A stretch of DNA of 64,000 nt from Mantis religiosa (GCA_030765055.1 JAUKNK010000057.1:2364001-2428000); one strand, 5' to 3'. Counted from the stretch's first letter, positions 1 through 14,400 are shown. Notes: a model not told the origin generated them from the sequence alone. Program-made: numbers and translations.

Positions 1-1665
1 TTAAAGTCTCGTCGCAGTTACTGTTGTACAAGTACACGAAAACTGCTTGGATATGTTTTATGCGAACCAAGGACTCCCGCCGTCAAACCAGTGACGGCAG
101 CAACTCGAAAATCGATACACTGGCTCATACTAACCTCTTCTAGACGATATTTAAGTCTTGTCGCAGTTCCACTTATTAAAATTCACAAAAACGACTTGAA
201 TATGTTTCTCACCGGCGTCTCTTTGACATGGGCCCACGGGCACACTAAGGGCCTTACGCCAATGTCTAAAAGACAGAAACGAAGCCAAGACTCTCTTATA
301 CAAGCCTATATTAATTTGGATTCCATCCGTTAATTTACGTCTAAGAACGAAGCTTCCGAAAATGACACTTTTTGCCTCACGGCAAAAAGGCGCTAACGAA
401 AAAAGCCGTAAACAATGCATCGAACTACGGCCTCTGGCGCTCAAACCAAACACACCACTTGCTCCAAAACCTGCTCAAATCTTCTTCACAATGTCTTCTT
501 GTGGGAAAAATTATAAAACTTCCCAAAGGGGCCTTAGATTTTCGGCATTTAGACATAGTTTTCAGAGGTGAAACGTGAAATTTTTAGGTTTTTTGAACAC
601 CGTTTTTGCTTATTACTCATGAACCATTATAGATAGAGACATGATTCTTTCACCGATGGATTTGTCCTCTCGAGATCTACATTAGATTATAACACCGTCA
701 CTCCGTAATTCATACCGCCGCCGCTAGGGGCGCTGAACGCTATGCGCGACGGTTTTCTCATCCTAGTGGCTACACCAATAACAGCTTTTGCACGAAAATC
801 AATAGGATGTCTCATCGTAACGCCTTCTTATAGAATATGTTACAAAAGCTCACAAAGAAGCCCTAGTTCTTTGTCAACAAGCTGCTCTATTGTTATGTGA
901 CATAAAGATAGCACACATTATTACACAGAAGCAGTGGCTGTATTGTTATTTCTTTGAGCAGCACATCATGCATTGTTTTATTATTTTACTGCATGAGGCC
1001 ATACTGAGAAACCTGGTAAAACAAGTTAATTGTACAGGGCTGCACAATATAAAAAGAACATCAAACCAGAAGAAAATGAAGAGGAAGAGTTCATGGTCAA
1101 ACCGCAGGAAGAGGGCGTAGATATATGGCAGGCTTGACATCATGGCTGGAGAGTTGCCAATTGTGAAAGCATGTTTTTGCTGAAAATCCTGACACTATGT
1201 ATGCAAACTAACCATATAATACATAAGGAACCTGTTTTTGTTTTTCTTCTTTTTCTCCTGATGTTTGTACATGCCATGTGTACGGTTGAGGAAATCATGA
1301 AAAACCTCAAAATTTCCACTGGAAAATCTATAAGAGACTTTGATTGGAATGTGACTGTTACAGCTAAGTGGTACAAAAGCAAAATATCTACATAAGTACC
1401 AAAACCAAGACCCAAACTCAAACCCTTGCTTATAACTTAAATGTTAAGCATAAATGTATTTTATACAGAAAAACACAGGAATTTAATTAAATTGCTTTAC
1501 AAAATAAATTATTCCTATATCATATATACTTTTTATATTTAAGTAAGCACTATATAATGACAAATAGTGCATTTTGACTTTGTATCATCTTCTGAAATGT
1601 TTTTCTATAAAACTAAGAATGCCTTTGTTGAAGTTAGTGATGACTTAAAACAAGATTGGAAAGGT

Positions 1666-1939
1666 AGTCAGACTGAAAAATTCAATGCCATAGCTTGGAT
1701 TTGAACCATGTATCTTCTGGTCTCCGTCCAGCCGCTCTAAATCATTGACCTACTATGGCCAACGTGCCGACATGACATTAAATTCTCCAACTGACTCGTA
1801 TGTATGAGAGTGGTCTACCAGGAAACATACTAGTCAGTTGGAGAATTTAATGTCATGCTGGCACGTTGGCCATAGTAGCGCAATTGTTTAGATCCGTGGT
1901 TCAAATCCCGGCTATGGCATTGAATATTTCAGTCTGACT
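1666..1939. mobile_element. Foldback element of two opposed tRNA-like halves, copy 1
   Basis: The element opens with AGTCAGACTGAAA and closes with its complement TTTCAGTCTGACT (allowing for one mismatch). Arms of ~130 bases pair almost throughout around a short centre near 1803. Each arm holds a tRNA-like stretch with a B-box-type GGTTCAAATCC motif; in the right arm this is followed by GGCATTGAATATTTCAGTCTGACT-like sequence. The same structure lies at 34166-34446 and 48170-48442, and a single half lies at 4616-4742. It could be a tRNA-derived SINE captured as an inverted dimer, or a foldback/MITE transposon that recruited a tRNA-like sequence. No clear target-site duplication was seen. Confidence 0.75.
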
Positions 1940-4615
1940 AAGAACAATTAATTTCCAAAAATAAGATTGTATAGAAATGTACATTTACTTTTATTTTTAC
2001 TTGTGACATCATTTCTCCATGCCTCAAGCATATTTTAACATTTACAATAAATTAATTTTAAATTCACTTATAATTCATTATTTAAACTGCTATTTTATGT
2101 TTTATCATCTCAATTATTATACACTGCCAGTATCCTTACACATTACAGTATTGCTAATTTATAACAAGAAAATGTGTTGGCAGCATCTCTATATTTTGGC
2201 ATTTTCAACACTCCACAGCTGGCAACAGTTAGTTTCCGTCATCCCATACCAAAAGTCTACGCCGTCTTTCTGCAGTTTAACCGAAATTTTGCTTTATATA
2301 TTTAGAGTAAAGCAATTACAATTAGCAATATATTGAGAATTTACGAGTATCACATTTAACATGAGCTAGCTACGTCACAGCCTTACTGTTACTAACAGAA
2401 CCCTAACCACTTTCATATAACCATGGATGAAGTTGCCTCAACTCTCTCCCATATAAACCAGACAAATATTACTGGTAGTGAACCGCCGCCCTTCACTACT
2501 CTTTGAATGCGAGTACACGCGAGAATAACCTAACAGACCTACTTGTACCTCTTAAGACATTCGCTATATAACATATGTACTTATAAACCATACGAGATTT
2601 TGTATCACTTTGTGACTCTACAGAGCAACAAATAGAAAGTTAATTTTATATCAAATTAGGTTAAAAGAACTGATGTATCATACCTGTGGCTCTTCCTTAT
2701 TTCCTGTACATACACAAAAACAACTCGTGGATCTGTACAATTCAAAACAACGTCTGCTATAATTGCCTCTACCGCCGCTTGCTGTTCGCTTCTTTCGAAT
2801 TCATGTACTACCAAATTCACATCTGACATTGAGTTTAATTAGTTATTAGTAAGTTAACTTTACTTAAAACGTAACAATAAATACTGAATATAAAATAATT
2901 ACAATTTCACAAAAGCAATAAACAATGGAGGCCTGACCATTGTAGTTAATGTTGTGTAAACTTTGTATTTTCACTGCCAGCATGATCCAACTTCGTATAC
3001 ATTCATGAGTGGAGTCACGCGTCATATTTTAGTACAGTAAGGGATTGAATTAAACAGTGAAAAAAAGCTTGCAATTAAAAATTCGTAGCACAAGCAATAA
3101 TACAGGTAACAGTCTTTATTTATAGACCATTTTGAAAGTCCACACCTTCATCTAGCATCTGCAAATTTTTAATTTAAATGAAAACCACATTTGGTTAGGC
3201 GGCTTTCTATTTCTGATTTTGTATTATTGTGCCTTTATTTTGCATTTTAATATGTTTTATAACATTTCTAAAATTATTTTTGTGTTATAATTTATAATAT
3301 TACTAATGTTAATATGTTCATGCAGTCCTTCTTTGTATAATAATAGTAGTAACTTGTCATTTACTTCTTATTAATACTGCAACCAATTAGCACTTGTTCT
3401 TTGTTACCTACATATGTATCTTTCCACTACTACAATATGGATCATACCGTTTTATTTTCATTTTGTACACTAGTGAGGGAGTTAAAGTTCTTCGTAGTGT
3501 AATATGGAAGATGCCTTACAGATCTTTACTAGCAGAAACATTCATTTAAAGCAACCTAATGTGACTGATACCTTGTCACTTGTTGCAGACTCACAAAGTG
3601 ATACAGAAAGTTTGTGTAGGTTACACGTAGGATGTGTAGGGGTGTTCTGTGTGGCATAAATTGTGAAATTAACTATTTTACTGTTGATGCGGCACAAACT
3701 TCCGTATCCTACGACTATGGTTTGTGTCTCAGAGGTTAAGGGCGACAGTAAACTTTAATATTTGTTTGTAATGAACCCTGAAGAGCAAAATTATCGCATG
3801 TAGAGGCTAAAATTGTGGTAGCGTTTATACGATAATGATCCGTGTGTTTCATGGTTGTGCTCACGAAAGTTTGACGAGTTGTGTTATAGAACACATAATG
3901 AACAAACAGCTGAGGATCGTAAGCCGCAAAGCATAGCCGAGCGACGACAAAACGTAGCCAAAATATCAGTGTAGCTAAAACTTAATAATCCTTAACTACT
4001 TTTATTAAAACAGAATGTATCTACTCTAAAATCACTAATGTAACTCTTTAGGAAGCGTTAGCCATACAGAACTAGAGCGTAATGTATCTTTAGAAGTCTG
4101 GGCGCTGACAAAACAGAGACTTTAGATATCTTCTTTAATGACCTGAACGTGTATTATTGTACACTTAACTTACGTTTTAGGACTCTTCATCAAACCTAGC
4201 AATAAAGATGATAAATGTAAATAAAAAGCTCCAAAGTTATCATTTAATCCTTTGGCAGGTAACTTACACACCAACGCATAAGTCCACATGTTCTCATGTT
4301 GTGTTTTAACTCCTTCGTTATACTAACAGCCAATACTAGCAGATAAATGTCACTTTCTGAATGCTGAGTTTTCTGTGTCTTTAGCAAGTATGACTTCTCT
4401 CTCCCTACAGCAGGCAAGTCTCCTTTGTGCCAGTCGTAAGGGAACTCAAACTGCTATAATAATGTAGTTGTTACAGAGTTACAACAATGATATTAGCATA
4501 TTACACTATACTGAAAGTATAAACTTATTGTTTTTTCCCTAAAGTAATGAATCTGAATCTGCATAATGATGTGTATCTCAGATACGAGAGACCCTAGTGG
4601 TTCACCGGGAACATA
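1940..4615. other. AT-rich non-coding remainder of U1
   Basis: No ORF with recognisable motifs on either strand. The segment 2360-2480 (around TACGTCACAGCCTTACTGTT) has a diverged inverted relative at 41200-41345, so part of it belongs to an older dispersed repeat family. The sequence around 3890-3905 is the empty site matching the SINE insertion found in U2 at 36474-36725. Confidence 0.6.
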
Positions 4616-4742
4616 TATGAGCTGATTGGAAAATTTAATGTCAGGACGGCAAGTTGGCCATGGTAGCCCAATGGGTAAGAGCGACTGCTGGGAAATCAGG
4701 AGATCCATGGTTCAAATCCCTGACATGACATTGAATTTTTTA
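4616..4742 (+). mobile_element. Single tRNA-derived half-element
   Basis: Homologous to one arm of the foldback element. It has a textbook RNA polymerase III A box (TAGCCCAATGG, 4664-4674) and B box (GGTTCAAATCC, 4709-4719), followed by a CATTGAATTTTTTAG-like tail. A functional tRNA is unlikely because the acceptor ends do not pair convincingly. The U1/U2 similarity ends at ~4687, between the A and B boxes. Confidence 0.7.
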
Positions 4743-5167
4743 GTTTAAAATTAAATTTTATAACTTTGCTTCAAAATGCAGAAAAAATCTAGTCTTCACT
4801 AACGTCTTATGTCTGACTGAACCAAACTTCATTTATAAGCAAACACAAACCCTCAAATTTCTAAATTGATCTTCGCTGCTCTTGTGTATGGAGTTTGCTG
4901 TAAACTGCTGACACTTTCTTGTGGAAAGAACAATCCCAAATGTACACTATTCATTGAAACCAGACCATTAAGGCAATTTTTACCCTCATATGTGTCTTTA
5001 GTGGTGCAAAATTAGTTTGCTTATTTTGTTTCTGTAATTTTGGTAAGTGTAATTGATAATGAAGCAATGCAATAAGCTGTTGTATAGATAAGGGCATGCT
5101 GCCTTTCATTTCTCTTGGGAGAACAACAGGTATTCTACATTTGAAGGTCTACTTGCTCAATATTTCA
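4743..5167. other. AT-rich spacer before the satellite
   Basis: No gene, repeat or element recognised. It separates the end of U1 from the first SatA monomers. Confidence 0.5.
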
Positions 5168-6700
5168 AGTCACTAAAAGTCACTAGAAAACACGCTAAAA
5201 GACACTAAAAAGTCACTAGAAAACACGCTAAAAGTTACCAAAAAGTCACTAGAAAACACGCTAAAAATTACTAAGAGTCACTAGAAAACACGCTAAAAGT
5301 CACTAAAAAGTCACTAGAAAACACCCTAAAAGTTGCTAAAAAGTCACTAGAAAACCCGCTAAAAGGCACTAAATAGTCACCAGAAAACACGCTAAAAGTT
5401 ACTAAAAATCACCAGAAAACACGCTAAAAGTGACTAAAAAGTCACTGCAAAACCCGCTAAAAGTTACAAAAAGTCACTAGAAAACACGCCAAAAGTTACT
5501 ACAAGTCACCAGAAAACACGCTAAAAGTCACTAAAAAGTCACTAGAAAACCCGCTATAAGTTACCAAAAAGTCACTAGAAAACACGCTAAAAGTTACTAA
5601 AAGTCACTAGAAAACACCATAAAAGTCACTCAAAAGTCACTAGAAAACCCGCTAAAAGTAACTAAAAGGTCACTAGAAAACACGCTAAAAGTCACAAAAA
5701 AGTCACCAGAAAACAAGCTAAAAGTAACTAAAAAGTCACCAGAAAACACGCTAAAAGTCACTAAAAAGTCACTAGAAAACACGCTAAAAGTCACTAAAAA
5801 GTCACTAGAAAACTCGCTAAAAGTCACTAAAAAGTCACTAGAAAACACGCTAAAAGTTAACAAAAGTCACTAGAAAACACGCTAAAAGTCACTAAAAAGT
5901 CACTAGAAAACACGCTAAAAGTCACCAGAAAGCACAATAAAAGTCACTAAAAAGTCACTAGAACACCCGCTAAAAGTTACCAAAAAGTCACTAGAAAACA
6001 CGCTAAAAGTTACTAAAAGTCACTAGAAAACATCCAAAAAGTCACTCAAAAGTCACTAGAAAACACGCTAAAAGTCACTAAAAAGTCACTAGAAAACACC
6101 CTAGAAGTTACTAAAAAGTCACTAGAAAACCCGCTAAAGGTCACTAAATAGTCACCAGAAACACGCTAAAAGTTACTAAAAGTCATCAGAAAACACGCTA
6201 AAAGTGACTTAAAAGTCACTGCAAAACCCGCTAAAAGTTACCAAAAAGTCACTAGAAAACACGCCAAAAGTTACTAAAAGTCACCAGAAAACACGCTAAA
6301 AGTCACCAAAAAGTCACTTGAAAAGCCGCTAAATGTAACCAAAAAGTCACTAGAAAACACGCTAACAGTTACTAAACGTCACGAAAAACACACTAAAGTC
6401 ACCAAAAAGTCACTATACAACACGCTAAAAGTTAGTAAAAGTGACCAGAAAACACGCTAAAAGTAACTAAAAAGTAACCAGAAAACACCCTAAAAGTTGC
6501 TAAAAAGTCACTAGAAAACCAGCTAAGAGTATCTAAATAGTCACCAGAAAACACGCTAAAAGTTACTAAAAGTCACCAGAAAACACGCTAAAAGTGACTA
6601 AAAGGTCACTGCAAAACCCGCTAAAAGTTACCAAAAAGTCACTAGAAAACACGCCAAAAGTTACTAAAAGTCACCAGAAAACACGCTAAAAGTCACTAAA

Positions 6701-9700
6701 GAGTCACTAGGAAACCCGATAAAAGTTACCAAAAAGTCACTAGAAAACACGCTAAAAGATACTAAAAGTCACTAGAAAACATGCTAAAAGTTACTAATAT
6801 TCACCAGAAAATACGCTAAAAGTCACTAAAAGGTCAAGAGAAAACACGCTAAAAGTTACCAAAAGGTCACTAGAAAACACGCCAAAAGTTACTAAAAGTC
6901 ACTAGAAAACACGCTGAAAGTCACTAAAAAGTCACTAGAAAACACGCTAAAAGTTACTAAAAGTCATTCGAAAACACGCTAAAAGTCACTAAAAAGGTAC
7001 TAGAAAACACGCTAAAAGTCACTAAAAAGTCACTAGAAAACACGCTAAAAGTTACTAAAAGTCACCAGTAAACACGCTAAAAGTCACTTAAAAGTCTCAA
7101 GAAAACAAGCTAAGAGTTACTAAAAGGTCACTAGAAAACCAGCTAAAAGTCACAAAATAGTCACCAGAAAACACGCTAAAAGTAACTAAAAAGTCACTAG
7201 AAATCACGCTAAAAGTTTTTTAAATGTCACTAGAAAACACGCTATAAGTCACTAAAAGTCACTAGAAAACACGCTAAAAGTCACTAAAAAGTCACTAGAA
7301 AACACGCTTAAAGTTACTAAGAGTCACTAGAAAACACGCTAAATTCACTAAAAGGTCACTAGAAAAAACGCTAAAAGTTACTAAAAGTCACCAGAAAACA
7401 CAATAAAAGTCACTAAAAAGGTACTAGAAAACATGCAAAAAGTAACTAAAAAGTAACCAGAAAACACGCTAAAAGTCACTAAAAAGTCGCTAGAAAACAC
7501 GCTAAAAGTCACTTAAAAGTCACTAGAAAACTCGCTTAAAGCCACTAAAAAGTCACTAGAAAACACGCTAAAAGTCACTAAAAAGTCACTAGAAAACACG
7601 CTAAAAGTCACTAAAATGTCACTAGAAAACACGCTAAAAGTTACTTAAACTCACCAGAAAACACGCAATAAGTCACTAAAAAGTCACTAGAAAACACGCT
7701 AAAAGTTACTAAAAAGGCACTAGAAAACCCGCTAAAAGTTACTAAAAGTCACCAGAAAACACGCTAAAAGTTACTAAACAGTCACTAGAAAACCCGCTAA
7801 AAGTCACTAAAAAGTCACTAGAAAACCCGCTAAAAGTCACTAAAAAGTCAATAGAAAACACGCTAGAAGTTACTAAAGGTCACTAGAAAACACGCTAAAA
7901 GTTACTAAAAGTCACAAGAAAACACGCTAAAAGTCACTAAAAAGTCACTAGAAAACACGCTAAAAGTTACCAAAAAGTCACTAGAAAACACGCTAAAAAT
8001 TACTAAAAGTCACTAGAAAACACGCTAAAAGTTACTAAAAGTCACTGGAAAACACGCTAAAAGTAACTAAAAAGTCACTTGAAAACCCGCTAAAAGTCAC
8101 TAAAATGTAACCAGAAAACACGCTAAAAGTGACTAAAAGTCACTAGAAAACACGCTAAAAGTTACCAAAAAGTCACTAGAAAACACGCTAAAAGGTACTA
8201 AAAGTCACTAGAAAACACGCTAATAGTTACCAAAAAGTCACTGGAAAACACGGTAAAAGTAACTAAAAAGTCACTAGAAAACACGCTAAAAGTCACTAAA
8301 AAGTCACTAGAATACACGCTAAAAGTCACTAAAACGTCAATAGAATACACGCTAGAAGTTACGAAAGGTCACTAGAAAAACGCTAAAAGTTACTAAGTCA
8401 CCAGAAAACACGTTAAAAGTCACTAAAAAGTAACTAGAAAACACGCTAAAAGTTACTAAAAAGTCACTAGAAAACACGCTAAAAGTAACTAAAAAGTCAC
8501 CAGAAAACAAACTAAAAGTCACTAAAAAGTCACTAGGAAACCCACTAAAAGTTACCAAAAAGTCACTAGAAAACACGCTAAAAGTTACTAAAAGTCACCA
8601 GAAAACCCGCTAAAAGTCCCTAAAAAGTCACTAGAAAACACGCCAAAAGTAACTAAAAAGACCAGAAAACACGCTAAAAGTCACTAAAAAGTCACTAGAA
8701 ATCCCGCTAAAAGTTACCAAAAAATCACTAGAAAACACGCTAAAAGTTACTTGAAGTCACCAGTAAACACGCTACAAGTCACTAAAAAGTCACTAGAAAA
8801 CCCGCTAGAAGTCACTAAAAAGTCGCTAGAAATCACGCTAAAAGTCACTAAAAAGTCACTAGAAAACACGCTAAAGGTATCTAAAAAGTCACCAGAAAAC
8901 ACGCTAAAAGTAACTAAAAGGTCACTGGAAAACACGCTAAAAGTTACTAAAAAGTCACTAGAAAACACGATAAAAGTTACTAAAAGTCACCAGAAAACAC
9001 GCTGAAAGTCACTAAAAAGTAACTAGAAAACCCGCTAAAAGTTCCCAAAAAGTGACTAGAAAACACGCTAAAAGTTACTAAAAGTCATCAGAAAACACGC
9101 TAAAGGTCACCAGAAAACACGCTAAAAGTTACTAGAAAGTCACTAGAAAACACGCTAAAAGTTACTAAAAGTCACCAGAAAACACGCTAAAAGTCACTAA
9201 AAGTCACTAGAAAACACGCTAAAAGTCACTAAAAAGTCACAAGAGAACACGCTAAAAGTAACTATAAGTCATTAGAACACACGCTAAAGGTCACTCAAAA
9301 GTCACTAGAAAACACGCTAAAAGTTACTAAAAGTCACCAGAAAACACGCTTAAAGTTACTAAAAAGTCACTAGAAAACCCGCTAAAAGTCACTAAAAAGT
9401 CGCTAGAAACACGCTAAAACTTACTAAAAGTCCCTAGAAAACCCGCTAAAAGTCACTCAAAAGTCACTAGAAAACACGCGAGAAGTTACTAAAAGTCACC
9501 AGAAAACGCGCTAAAAGTTAGTAAAAAGTTACTAGAAAACACGCTAAATGCCACTAAAAAGTCACTAGAAAACACGCTTAAAGTTACTAAAAGTCACTAG
9601 AAAACACACTAAAAGTCACTAAAAAGTCACTAGAAAACACGCTAAAAGTAACTAAAAGGTCACCAGAAAACAAACAAAAAGTCACTAAAAAGTCACTAGG

Positions 9701-11420
9701 AAACCCACTAAAAGTTACCAAAAAGTCACTAGAAAACACGCTAAAAGTTACTAAAAGTCACCATAAAACCCGCTAAAAGTCCCTAAAAAGTCACTAGAAA
9801 ACACGCAAAAAGTAACTAAAAAGACACCAGAAAACACGCTAAAAGTCACTAAAAGTCACTAGAAATCCCGCTAAAAGTTACCAAAAAGTCACTAGAAAAC
9901 ACGCTAAAAGTTACTTAAAGTCACCAGAAAACACGCTAAAAGTCACCAAAAAGTCACTAGAAAACCCGCTAAAAGTTACCAAAAAGTCACTACAAAACAC
10001 TCTAAAAGCTAATAAAAGTCACTAGAAAACACGCTAAAAGGCACTAAAAAGTCACTAGAAAACACGCTAAAAGTCACTAAAAAGTCACTAGAAAACACGC
10101 TAAAAGTCACTAAAAAGTCACTAGAAAACACACTTAAAGTTACTAAGAGTCACTAGAAAACACGCTAAATTCACTAAAAGGTCACTAGAAAAAACGCTAA
10201 AAGTTACTAAAAGTCACCAGAAAACACAATAAAAGTCACTAAAAAGGTACTAGAAAACATGCAAAAAGTAACTAAAAAGTAACCAGAAAACACGCTAAAA
10301 GTCACTAAAAAGTCGCTAGAAAACACGCTAAAAGTCACTTAAAAGTCACTAGAAAACTCGCTTAAAGCCACTAAAAAGTCACTAGAAAACACGCTAAAAG
10401 TCACTAAAAAGTCACTAGAAAACACGCTAAAAGTCACTAAAATGTCACTAGAAAACACGCTAAAAGTTACTTAAACTCACCAGAAAACACGCAATAAGTC
10501 ACTAAAAAGTCACTAGAAAACACGCTAAAAGTTACTAAAAAGTCACTAGAAAACCCGCTAAAAGTTACTAAAAGTCACCAGAAAACACGCTAAAAGTTAC
10601 TAAACAGTCACTAGAAAACCCGCTAAAAGTCACTAAAAAGTCACCAGAAAACACGCTAAAAGTCACCAAAAAGTCACTAGAAAACCCGCTAAAAGTTACC
10701 AAAAAGTAACTACAAAACACTCTAAAAGCTAATAAAAGTCACTAGAAAACACGCTAATAGGCACTAAAAAGTCACTAGAAAACACGCTAAAAGTCACTAA
10801 AAAGTCACTAGAAAACACGCAATAATTTACTAAAAGTGACCAGAAAACACGCTAAAATCACTAATAAGTCACTAGAAAACACGCTAAAATTCACTAAAAA
10901 GTCACTGGAAAACACGCTAAAAGTTACTAAAAGTCATCAGAAGACACGCTAAAAGTTAATAAAGAAGTCACAAGAGAACACGCTAAAAGTAACTATAAGT
11001 CACTAGAACACACGCTAAAGGTCACTCAAAAGTCACTAGAAAACGCGCTAAAAGTCACTAAAAAGTCACTAGACAACATCCTAAAAGTTACTAAAAGTCA
11101 CTAGAAAAAATGTTAAAAGTCACTCAAAAGTTACTAGAAAACACGCTTAAAGTTACTAAAAGTCACCAGAAAACACGCTAAAAGTTACTAAAAATCACTA
11201 TAAAACCCGCTAAAAGTCACTAAAAAGTCACTAGAAAACCCGCTAAAAGTAACTAAAAAGTCACCAGAAAACACGCTAAAAGTCACTAAAAGGCACCAGA
11301 AAACACGCAAAAAGTTACTAAAAGGTCACTGGAAAACACGCTAAAAGTTACTAAAAAGTCACTAGAAAACACGCTAAAAGTTACTAAAAGTCACCAGAAA
11401 ACACGCTAAAAGTCACTAAA
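6701..11420. repeat. SatA higher-order repeat unit 1 (4720 bp)
   Basis: Delimited by the landmark GAGTCACTAGGAAACCCGAT at 6701 and its next occurrence at 11421. The unit is 35 bases shorter than the following two; small local indels were noted, for example around 8395. It contains an internal duplication: a block beginning near 7311 recurs near 10133. Confidence 0.9.
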
Positions 11421-14400
11421 GAGTCACTAGGAAACCCGATAAAAGTTACCAAAAAGTCACTAGAAAACACGCTAAAAGATACTAAAAGTCACTAGAAAAC
11501 ATGCTAAAAGTTACTAATATTCACCAGAAAATACGCTAAAAGACACTAAAAGGTCAAGAGAAAACACGCTAAAAGTTACCAAAAGGTCACTAGAAAACAC
11601 GCCAAAAGTTACTAAAAGTCACTAGAAAACACGCTGAAAGTCACTAAAAAGTCACTAGAAAACACGCTAAAAGTTACTAAAAGTCATTCGAAAACACGCT
11701 AAAAGTCACTAAAAAGGTACTAGAAAACACGCTAAAAGTCACTAAAAAGTCACTAGAAAACACGCTAAAAGTTACTAAAAGTCACCAGTAAACACGCTAA
11801 AAGTCACTTAAAAGTCTCAAGAAAACAAGCTAAAAGTTACTAAAAGGTCACTAGAAAACCAGCTAAAAGTCACAAAATAGCCACCAGAAAACACGCTAAA
11901 AGTAACTAAAAAGTCACTAGAAATCACGCTAAAAGTTTTTTAAATGTCACTAGAAAACACGCTATAAGTCACTAAAAGTCACCAGAAAACACGCTAAGAG
12001 TCACTAAAAAGTCACTAGAAAACACGCTAAAAGTCACTAAAAAGTCACTAGAAAACACGCTTAAAGTTACTAAGAGTCACTAGAAAACACGCTAAATTCA
12101 CTAAAAGGTCACTAGAAAAAACGCTAAAAGTTACTAAAAGTCACCAGAAAACACAATAAAAGTCACTAAAAAGGTACTAGAAAACATGCAAAAAGTAACT
12201 AAAAAGTAACCAGAAAACACGCTAAAAGTCACTAAAAAGTCGCTAGAAAACACGCTAAAAGTCACTTAAAAGTCACTAGAAAACTCGCTTAAAGCCACTA
12301 AAAAGTCACTAGAAAACACGCTAAAAGTCACTAAAAAGTCACTAGAAAACACGCTAAAAGTCACTAAAATGTCACTAGAAAACACGCTAAAAGTTACTTA
12401 AAGTCACCAGAAAACACGCAATAAGTCACTAAAAAGTCACTAGAAAACACGCTAAAAGTTACTAAAAAGTCACTAGAAAACCCGCTAAAAGTTACTAAAA
12501 GTCACCAGAAAACACGCTAAAAGTTACTAAACAGTCACTAGAAAACCCGCTAAAAGTCACTAAAAAGTCACTAGAAAACCCGCTAAAAGGCACTAAAAAG
12601 TCAATAGAAAACACGCTAGAAGTTACTAAAGGTCACTAGAAAACACGCTAAAAGTTACTAAAAGTCACAAGAAAACACGCTAAAAGTCACTAAAAAGTCA
12701 CTAGAAAACACGCTAAAAGTTACCAAAAAGTCACTAGAAAACACGCTAAAAATTACTAAAAGTCACTAGAAAACACGCTAAAAGTTACTAAAAGTCACTG
12801 GAAAACACGCTAAAAGTAACTAAAAAGTCACTTGAAAACCCGCTAAAAGTCACTAAAATGTAACCAGAAAACACGCTAAAAGTGACTAAAAGTCACTAGA
12901 AAACACGCTAAAAGTTACCAAAAAGTCACTAGAAAACACGCTAAAAGGTACTAAAAGTCACTAGAAAACACGCTAATAGTTACCAAAAAGTCACTGGAAA
13001 ACACGCTAAAAGTAACTAAAAAGTCACTAGAGAACACGCTAAAAGTCACTAAAAAGTCACTAGAAAACACGCTAAAAGTCACTAAAACGTCAATAGAATA
13101 CACGCTAGAAGTTACGAAAGGTCACTAGAAAAACGCTAAAAGTTACTAAAAGTCACCAGAAAACACGTTAAAAGTCACTAAAAAGTAACTAGAAAACACG
13201 CTAAAAGTTACTAAAAAGTCACTAGAAAACACGCTAAAAGTAACTAAAAAGTCACCAGAAAACAAACTAAAAGTCACTAAAAAGTCACTAGGAAACCCAC
13301 TAAAAGTTACCAAAAAGTCACTAGAAAACACGCTAAAAGTTACTAAAAGTCACCAGAAAACCCGCTAAAAGTCCCTAAAAAGTCACTAGAAAACACGCCA
13401 AAAGTAACTAAAAAGACCAGAAAACACGCTAAAAGTCACTAAAAAGTCACTAGAAATCCCGCTAAAAGTTACCAAAAAATCACTAGAAAACACGCTAAAA
13501 GTTACTTGAAGTCACCAGTAAACACGCTACAAGTCACTAAAAAGTCACTAGAAAACCCGCTAGAAGTCACTAAAAAGTCGCTAGAAATCACGCTAAAAGT
13601 CACTAAAAAGTCACTAGAAAACACGCTAAAGGTATCTAAAAAGTAACCAGAAAACACGCTAAAAGTAACTAAAAGGTCACTGGAAAACACGCTAAAAGTT
13701 ACTAAAAAGTCACTAGAAAACACGATAAAAGTTACTAAAAGTCACCAGAAAACACGCTGAAAGTCACTAAAAAGTAACTAGAAAACCCGCTAAAAGTTCC
13801 CAAAAAGTGACTAGAAAACACGCTAAAAGTTACTAAAAGTCATCAGAAAACACGCTAAAGGTCACCAGAAAACACGCTAAAAGTTACTAGAAAGTCACTA
13901 GAAAACACGCTAAAAGTTACTAAAAGTCACCAGAAAACACGCTAAAAGTCACTAAAAGTCACTAGAAAACACGCTAAAAGTCACTAAAAAGTCACAAGAG
14001 AACACGCTAAAAGTAACTATAAGTCATTAGAACACACGCTAAAGGTCACTCAAAAGTCACTAGAAAACACGCTAAAAGTTACTAAAAGTCACCAGAAAAC
14101 ACGCTTAAAGTTACTAAAAAGTCACTAGAAAACCCGCTAAAAGTCACTAAAAAGTCGCTAGAAACACGCTAAAACTTACTAAAAGTCCCTAGAAAACCCG
14201 CTAAAAGTCACTCAAAAGTCACTAGAAAACACGCGAGAAGTTACTAAAAGTCACCAGAAAACGCGCTAAAAGTTAGTAAAAAGTTACTAGAAAACACGCT
14301 AAATGCCACTAAAAAGTCACTAGAAAACACGCTTAAAGTTACTAAAAGTCACTAGAAAACACACTAAAAGTCACTAAAAAGTCACTAGAAAACACGCTAA

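Larger units (their letters stand above)
1..4687 (+). repeat. Segmental duplication unit U1 (copy of 32497-37530)
   Basis: Base 1 aligns with base 32497, and similarity continues with small indels to 4687, matching 37530. The first ~880 bases are almost identical to U2: I count about five substitutions, near 114-119, 825 and 855. From ~900 onward substitutions occur in nearly every line and several indels appear. No coding gene is recognised; the short ORFs carry no known motif and their near-identity between copies only reflects the duplication. A foldback element sits at 1666-1939 and the unit ends inside a tRNA-derived repeat at 4616-4742. The left end is unknown because the window begins inside the repeat. 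Confidence 0.93.

Noticed and set aside
151..453. 100-codon ORF identical in U1 and U2 (also 32647-32949)
   Set aside because: The whole surrounding ~880 bases are nearly identical, so protein identity adds no evidence of selection; no motif.
4649..4722. Functional tRNA gene
   Set aside because: A and B boxes are good, but I could not fold a convincing acceptor stem and the sequence belongs to a repeat family.
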